DNA of 10,600 nt, taken from JBEPVZ01 sp041690695. Lineage in GTDB: Bacteria > Patescibacteriota > Microgenomatia > Daviesbacterales > UBA10151. The DNA lies in the NCBI GenBank assembly GCA_041690695.1, contig JBEPVZ010000034.1:1-10600 (forward strand). The letters are read 5' to 3'. Made by a program: the position numbers and the translations under genes. The notes beneath the pieces are model-generated. The model saw nothing but the letters and a program-made list of their open reading frames with translations, had not been told where the DNA came from and did not search any database. This document shows, piece by piece, positions 7,923-10,600 of this stretch; the first letter of the stretch is position 1; each line of letters starts with the position of its first letter.

Positions 7923-7946
7923 AAAAAAACCTCCCATTTGGGAGGT
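7923..7946 (-). terminator. Attenuator terminator before the ATP-grasp gene
   Basis: On the minus strand a 7-bp stem ACCTCCC/GGGAGGT (7940-7946 with 7929-7935) closes an AAAT loop. It runs into seven T residues (7923-7929), and the ATG follows at once (7920-7922). The position between promoter and gene marks it as an attenuator and not an end-of-operon terminator. Its 5' arm is shared with the antiterminator, so the two folds exclude each other. Confidence 0.8.
7930..7935 (-). promoter_or_regulatory. Shine-Dalgarno of the ATP-grasp gene embedded in the terminator 3' arm
   Basis: GGGAGG matches the anti-SD of 16S rRNA and lies 7 nt (all T) before the ATG at 7922, which decides the start. The same bases form the 3' arm of the terminator, so the SD is single-stranded only when the antiterminator forms. 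Termination and translation initiation would then be switched by the same helix. Confidence 0.6.
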
Positions 7947-7993
7947 CGTTCCTTTCTCTGAATTTTAAGTATTTTTACTTAAAATTGACCTCC
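7941..7993 (-). promoter_or_regulatory. Antiterminator of leader 1
   Basis: GGAGGTC (7987-7993, minus strand) pairs perfectly with GACCTCC (7941-7947). Inside it, a 10-bp hairpin AATTTTAAGT/ACTTAAAATT (7961-7970 with 7977-7986) abuts the outer helix and could stack on it. The 3' arm is the terminator's 5' arm. Upstream, CCTCC (8014-8018) can pair with the GGAGG of the antiterminator, giving a third, protective fold. The 1:2, 2:3 and 3:4 options reproduce trp-type attenuator logic. A ribosome finishing the leader ORF (stop at 7979-7981) would cover the GGAGGTC arm and favour termination. A ribosome stalled upstream would leave that arm free. Confidence 0.68.
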
Positions 7994-8059
7994 AAAAATT
8001 TTCTCTCCAAGAAGGAGGGTTACCTGAAGGTTTAATAATTTATAGTAATTCTGTGACAT
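7979..8059 (-). CDS. Leader peptide 1 (26 aa, Leu-rich), attenuation control ORF
   Basis: The ATG lies exactly 10 nt after the -10 box, predicting a 5' UTR of about 4 nt and no SD. The ORF has 26 sense codons and TAA. Codons 8-17 read LLNLQVTLLL, with six Leu codons (TTA TTA, CTT, then CTC CTT CTT). The last three end 15 nt before the antiterminator arm GGAGGTC, which itself encodes Gly23-Gly24. The stop lies in the antiterminator's inner hairpin. Placement, length and codon bias fit a leuL-style control peptide sensing charged Leu-tRNA. The Leu run also supplies the CCTCC pairing segment, so part of the codon choice may be structural. Nothing suggests the peptide has a function of its own. 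Confidence 0.6.
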   Translation of the reverse strand: MSQNYYKLLNLQVTLLLGEKIFGGQF

Positions 8060-8069
8060 AAACTTGTTA

Positions 8070-8099
8070 ATTATATTAAAGTCTCTTTTATATTGTCAA
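8070..8099 (-). promoter_or_regulatory. Consensus sigma-70-type promoter of the ATP-grasp/M20 operon
   Basis: Perfect TTGACA (8094-8099) and perfect TATAAT (8070-8075) are 18 bp apart on the minus strand, in the gap after the GCS2 gene. The predicted start lies about 7 nt past the -10, just before the leader ATG. No terminator is visible between the GCS2 stop (8120) and this promoter, so readthrough from the upstream gene would also enter this leader. Confidence 0.85.
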
Positions 8100-8119
8100 T
8101 AAAGATACTCTGAAAATAC

Positions 8120-9649
8120 TTATATGGTTTTTAAATATTGTGAATAACTGTCGACATAGTCAACTAATGTTGAATTTATAGCTTGGATAGGACCATGCTT
8201 GTCCACAAGCTGTTCATATCGAGCACGTTGGTAATGTCCCGGCGTTCCTAATCCGCTTTCATAAAAATGAGTCATTGAGGTTGAGTCAAAGCTTCTAAAA
8301 CGAGGCGTAGATAAGGACTTTGACATCTCTGCTTCGAGTGTCTGTATCGGGTACTTAGGGTCATTGATAAACTGAGAATCACTTTTGATCCATGTCAATA
8401 AATTGTCCAGTTGATCTTCGACATGAGTAAGATTATTGTTTCCATCTAAAATTAAAGCTGCAACTCCATCTTTTTCTACAGCTTTTTTATTTGCCGTAAT
8501 AAGGTCATCGTAAGGCATATTAAAAAGTTGTCTAGGCAATTCTTCTTGGTTCGCATACGCTCTGTATAATCTCCATGTGGTTTGTCTAAATAATGATTGA
8601 AACATAATTAACTTATTTATTTGTCCACCAGGATTATCTAAGAAGGCAAATTCAATAGTCCCTGTCGGAGAGTTATCTGGTCTGATTCGATAATCTCTAT
8701 GAGGAGTTAAAGCTCTTGGCAAAGATGGTGCAGTGCCTTGTTTTAAAATTCCAACTGCATAATTTACACAATCATCCCATTCAGGTAATCGACTATTAGT
8801 TCCGGCAGTCGCCATCTTTCGTCGTGCCTGTTCTCTGCCTGATAAAAGACCGGTATCTTGGTGTTGGGTAAATGGTCCATTTAAAGCCATCGCCATAAAG
8901 ATTGGTGGTAATTGACGAAGAGCATTAAGAGCATAAAGAGCGGAGTTTATGTCTAATGTTTGAATATGAATTTGATATGAGCAACCAAGGTCTGTTATAT
9001 TTTGAAATTTTAAAAAGTCCATAACCATTCTTTGAACATAGGGATGGGAATTTACATCAATGGGATTAGCGATGAAAGGTTGAGAGCTAACTGGCAAAAA
9101 TTTAGTATTTCCTTCTTCTGCCTCAATTGCTCTCGCCATGATTCTTCCAGCTGTCTGAAGTTCTTCTGCTTTTTGTTGAATATTATTTGATGGTTGTCCA
9201 TTGATTTCAAGCATATAGTTCCAAACTTCTGAAGAAGTTGCTAAGCCTTGGCTTTGCAAGCGTCTTTCAAGCGAGTGGGCTGTCCACTCTGGTCTAATTT
9301 TTTGGTGCCCGTTTAATCTGACAGATTCTGCAAGTGTAAAAAGCTCCATCTCATCACCAATTGTTAAATTATGAGCGGGAGGAATTTCAAGTTCTGAGCG
9401 TGGAATGCTCATCGCATGAAGTGGAACTATATCATCGTTATGTACTAATGCATCTCCTTGTTTTGTGCGAAAATAAGGAGGGCGAACTGAGGCATACGGA
9501 ACGCTTTCTCCCGGTCGTTTGAGAACAAGACCATGTTGTGCTGGATCAGCGCTACTTAATATATGTTCAGGCGGTACGTTTACAATGGGACTGGTTGAAT
9601 CATATATTTTATGATGAGCAGTTAATTCGATCTGGTCTACAGTATTCAT
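8120..9649 (-). CDS. GCS2-like glutamate-cysteine ligase family carboxylate-amine ligase
   Basis: GCS2/YbdK-type enzymes use ATP to join a carboxylate (classically the gamma-carboxylate of Glu) to an amine. The 509-residue protein shows, in order, IGDEMELFTL (97-106; metal Glu100, Glu102), YMLEINGQPS (Glu148), PVSSQPF (186-192), GCSYQIHIQTL (222-232; His228), and FMAMALNGPFTQHQDTGLLSGREQARR. RIRPDNSPTGTIEFAFLDNP follows. These match the family's order of motifs but are divergent: Gln190 stands at the usual GTHP His, Gln226 at the first His of HVHV, and Ala at the Arg of TIExR. About 95 residues precede the first motif, where family members usually begin within a few residues. The start at 9649 is uncertain: the SD-like GGGAGG is 19 nt upstream, and in-frame ATGs exist at 9676 (terminator loop) and 9688. 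Glutathione synthesis is possible but not implied. Confidence 0.75.
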   Translation of the reverse strand: MNTVDQIELTAHHKIYDSTSPIVNVPPEHILSSADPAQHGLVLKRPGESVPYASVRPPYFRTKQGDALVHNDDIVPLHAMSIPRSELEIPPAHNLTIGDEMELFTLAESVRLNGHQKIRPEWTAHSLERRLQSQGLATSSEVWNYMLEINGQPSNNIQQKAEELQTAGRIMARAIEAEEGNTKFLPVSSQPFIANPIDVNSHPYVQRMVMDFLKFQNITDLGCSYQIHIQTLDINSALYALNALRQLPPIFMAMALNGPFTQHQDTGLLSGREQARRKMATAGTNSRLPEWDDCVNYAVGILKQGTAPSLPRALTPHRDYRIRPDNSPTGTIEFAFLDNPGGQINKLIMFQSLFRQTTWRLYRAYANQEELPRQLFNMPYDDLITANKKAVEKDGVAALILDGNNNLTHVEDQLDNLLTWIKSDSQFINDPKYPIQTLEAEMSKSLSTPRFRSFDSTSMTHFYESGLGTPGHYQRARYEQLVDKHGPIQAINSTLVDYVDSYSQYLKTI

Positions 9650-9661
9650 ATTTTTAAGTAC

Positions 9662-9684
9662 AAAAAAACCTCCCATTCGGGAGG
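9662..9684 (-). terminator. Attenuator terminator before the GCS2-like gene
   Basis: On the minus strand CCTCCC (9679-9684) pairs with GGGAGG (9669-9674) around a GAAT loop, followed by seven T residues (9662-9668). From CCTCCC through the T run it differs from the other leader's terminator at a single loop base (GAAT against AAAT). It lies between promoter and gene, so it acts as an attenuator. Confidence 0.8.
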
Positions 9685-9734
9685 CCATGAACTTTTTAGG
9701 ATTTTGCTTTTTGAGCTTACCTAAAAAGGCCTCC
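9680..9734 (-). promoter_or_regulatory. Antiterminator of leader 2
   Basis: GGAGGCC (9728-9734, minus strand) pairs perfectly with GGCCTCC (9680-9686), whose bases also form the terminator 5' arm. An inner helix CTTTTTAGG/CCTAAAAAG (9692-9700 with 9720-9728) continues it around a 19-nt loop that contains the leader stop codon. The two arms share base 9728, so one pair must be given up. A run of six C (9740-9745, minus strand) just upstream could pair imperfectly with GGAGG, a weaker version of the protective helix in leader 1. Confidence 0.66.
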
Positions 9735-9791
9735 TTGTCGGGGGGTAATAATGACGACCTTAATAATTTGGCTAACTAAATTCTTAAACAT
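9717..9791 (-). CDS. Leader peptide 2 (24 aa, Ile/Val-rich), attenuation control ORF
   Basis: The ATG is exactly 10 nt after the -10 box, the same spacing as in leader 1, and has no SD. The ORF has 24 sense codons and TAA at 9717-9719, in the loop of the antiterminator's inner helix. Codons 9-15 read IIKVVII (ATT ATT AAG GTC GTC ATT ATT), ending 12 nt before the antiterminator arm, which encodes Gly20-Gly21. Nine of the 24 residues are branched-chain. The layout fits an ilv-type control peptide responding to charged Ile/Val-tRNA. An AT-rich genome favours ATT by chance, so the argument rests mainly on placement and the parallel with leader 1. Confidence 0.58.
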   Translation of the reverse strand: MFKNLVSQIIKVVIITPRQGGLFR

Positions 9792-9801
9792 AATAGAAAG
9801 T

Positions 9802-9831
9802 ATTTTATGCTACCAATTCGGCTATTGTCAA
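9802..9831 (-). promoter_or_regulatory. Promoter of the GCS2-like gene
   Basis: Perfect TTGACA (9826-9831) and TAAAAT (9802-9807; 5/6) are 18 bp apart on the minus strand, the same spacing as the promoter of the other leader. Its -35 occupies almost the same bases as the divergent aspS -35. Confidence 0.78.
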
Positions 9832-9838
9832 GTTAGCC
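9820..9838. repeat. Inverted repeat over the shared -35 region of aspS and the GCS2-like gene
   Basis: GGCTA (9820-9824) and TAGCC (9834-9838) form a 5-bp inverted repeat with a 9-bp centre that contains both divergent -35 boxes. Its position would suit a repressor or activator site, but the arms are short and no second copy occurs at the other leader's promoter, so chance is possible. Confidence 0.3.
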
Positions 9839-9853
9839 TCAAGTTGTTAAGAT
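9825..9853 (+). promoter_or_regulatory. Predicted aspS promoter, leaderless
   Basis: TTGTCA (9825-9830; 5/6) and TAAGAT (9848-9853; 4/6) have 17-bp spacing. The aspS ATG begins after 7 further bases, so transcription should start at or one base before the start codon. There is no SD. Confidence 0.6.
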
Positions 9854-9860
9854 CAAACCT

Positions 9861-10600
9861 ATGGAAAGAACATTAATTTTAGATTGTGTTGACAAGGTTG
9901 ACCAAGCTGTTCAAGTTTGTGGTTGGGTTCAGACTCGTCGTGATCATGGCAAGATCGCTTTTATTGATTTATCTGATCGCTCTGGACTAATCCAGGTTGT
10001 TTTAAGTGGAGAAGCTTTAGTTGATTTACGTCCTCAAGATGTTATTTCAGTGACTGGTAAAATTGCTGCTCGTCCGGAAAAGTTAGTTAATAAAGATCTG
10101 GCAACTGGGACGATTGAACTTCAAGCTGAACAAGTCGAGGTTCTATCCAAAGCGGCTGAATTACCTTTTGATATGGGCCAAAAAGATTTAGATTTACAGT
10201 TACCAACTTTACTCGATTTTCGCGCGTTAACTTTACGTCACCCAAAAGTTAAAGAGATCTTTAAAGTCCAAGAAGCCGTCGTAGAAGGTTTTAGAAGAGC
10301 CGCCCAGAAATTGGGTTGTACAGAAATATTTGTACCAACAATTGCGGCGTCTGCAACTGAAGGTGGTTCAGAAGTTTTTAAAGTCGACTACTTTGAGCAT
10401 AAAGCTTTTTTAACTCAAAGCCCCCAATTATATAAACAGATGTTAGTGCCGGTTTTTGAAAGAGTCTATGTTTTGGCTCATGCTTACCGGGCTGAACCGT
10501 CAGTCACAACCCGACATTTAACTGAAGCTGTTCAAATCGATTGTGAAATTGGTTTTGCTGAGTTCCCAGAATTATTAGATTATGTTGAACAGGTTGCGAC
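9861..10600 (+). CDS. aspS: Aspartyl-tRNA synthetase, archaeal-type or non-discriminating (3' end outside window)
   Basis: AspRS charges tRNA-Asp with aspartate, and non-discriminating forms also charge tRNA-Asn. The frame runs from ATG at 9861 to the window end, showing 246 residues. Residues 1-100 form the OB-fold anticodon-binding domain (VCGWVQTRRDHGKIAFIDLS at 19-38). The catalytic class II domain then begins: LDFRALTLRHPKVKEIF (motif 1 region), EIFVPTIAASATEGGSEVF, FLTQSPQLYKQML, and motif 2 as AHAYRAEPSVTTRHLTEAVQ. The TEGGSEVF and RHLTEA segments fit the archaeal/eukaryotic-like AspRS branch. His29 in RRDH corresponds to a position where His is associated with relaxed tRNA specificity in some bacterial AspRS, so a non-discriminating enzyme paired with GatCAB is plausible but unproven. 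The promoter is divergent from the GCS2-like gene. Confidence 0.9.
   Translation, partial: MERTLILDCVDKVDQAVQVCGWVQTRRDHGKIAFIDLSDRSGLIQVVLSGEALVDLRPQDVISVTGKIAARPEKLVNKDLATGTIELQAEQVEVLSKAAELPFDMGQKDLDLQLPTLLDFRALTLRHPKVKEIFKVQEAVVEGFRRAAQKLGCTEIFVPTIAASATEGGSEVFKVDYFEHKAFLTQSPQLYKQMLVPVFERVYVLAHAYRAEPSVTTRHLTEAVQIDCEIGFAEFPELLDYVEQVA

Noticed and set aside
7961..7986. The AATTTTAAGT hairpin as an independent intrinsic terminator
   Set aside because: The stem is nearly all A/T with no useful T tract on the minus strand, and it nests inside the GGAGGTC/GACCTCC helix, so it is better read as part of the antiterminator.
7923..8059. T-box or other tRNA-binding leader controlling the ligase genes
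   Set aside because: Neither leader contains the AGGGUGG-like T-box sequence or room for a specifier Stem I, and both have an ORF correctly placed for ribosome-mediated control. A small-molecule riboswitch cannot be excluded, but no known aptamer is recognised.
8101..8122. Terminator for the GCS2-like gene just after its stop
   Set aside because: The ATACT motifs there are direct repeats, not inverted, and no G/C-rich stem with a T run is present.
1..10600. CRISPR arrays, tRNA or rRNA genes, insertion sequences
   Set aside because: No regularly spaced repeats, cloverleaf-like segments, rRNA signatures, transposase-like proteins or terminal repeats were found on either strand.

Overview
The window is a tightly packed, AT-rich bacterial segment using the standard code (UGA acts as a stop). 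Neighbouring genes overlap, non-coding DNA is confined to short promoter and leader stretches, and the AspRS looks archaeal-type. A small helical protein resembling the DUF5663 pattern sits next to SecF. Together these suggest a reduced-genome Patescibacteria/CPR-type organism. That placement is an inference; no rRNA or tRNA is present to confirm it.

Layout. (1) 1-2002, plus strand: a partial exported RlpA/DPBB-like protein, a small helical protein and SecF, joined by 4-nt and 1-nt overlaps with Shine-Dalgarno (SD) sequences at the internal starts. (2) 1965-3790, minus strand: a CCA-adding-type tRNA nucleotidyltransferase followed by a Nudix hydrolase, whose 3' end overlaps secF by 38 nt. (3) 3842-5428, plus strand: RecJ, divergent from cca, with two fully interleaved promoters in the 51-bp gap. 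(4) 5425-9649, minus strand: a GCS2-like carboxylate-amine ligase, an ATP-grasp ligase and an M20 metallopeptidase, in transcription order GCS2, ATP-grasp, M20. (5) 9861 to the window end, plus strand: aspS, divergent from the ligase cassette. No stretch longer than 300 bases lacks a gene. The two longest gaps (7923-8119 and 9650-9860) are regulatory leaders.

The most interesting part is the control of the ligase cassette. The GCS2 and ATP-grasp genes each have a promoter with a perfect TTGACA -35, an 18-bp spacer and a TATAAT or TAAAAT -10. Exactly 10 nt after each -10 an ATG opens a 24-26 codon leader ORF. That ORF ends inside an antiterminator, which competes with a strong intrinsic terminator placed just before the structural gene. 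Leader 1 is rich in Leu codons and leader 2 in Ile/Val codons, and the runs end 12-15 nt before the antiterminator's 5' arm. This is trp/leu/ilv-style ribosome-mediated attenuation, built from nearly leaderless leader ORFs and attached to an amide-bond-forming and hydrolysing cassette instead of an amino-acid biosynthesis operon. A matching trend runs through the window: promoter-proximal genes (recJ, cca, aspS and both leader ORFs) sit at or within a few nt of the predicted transcription start and lack an SD, whereas most internal genes use an SD or an overlapping stop/start.
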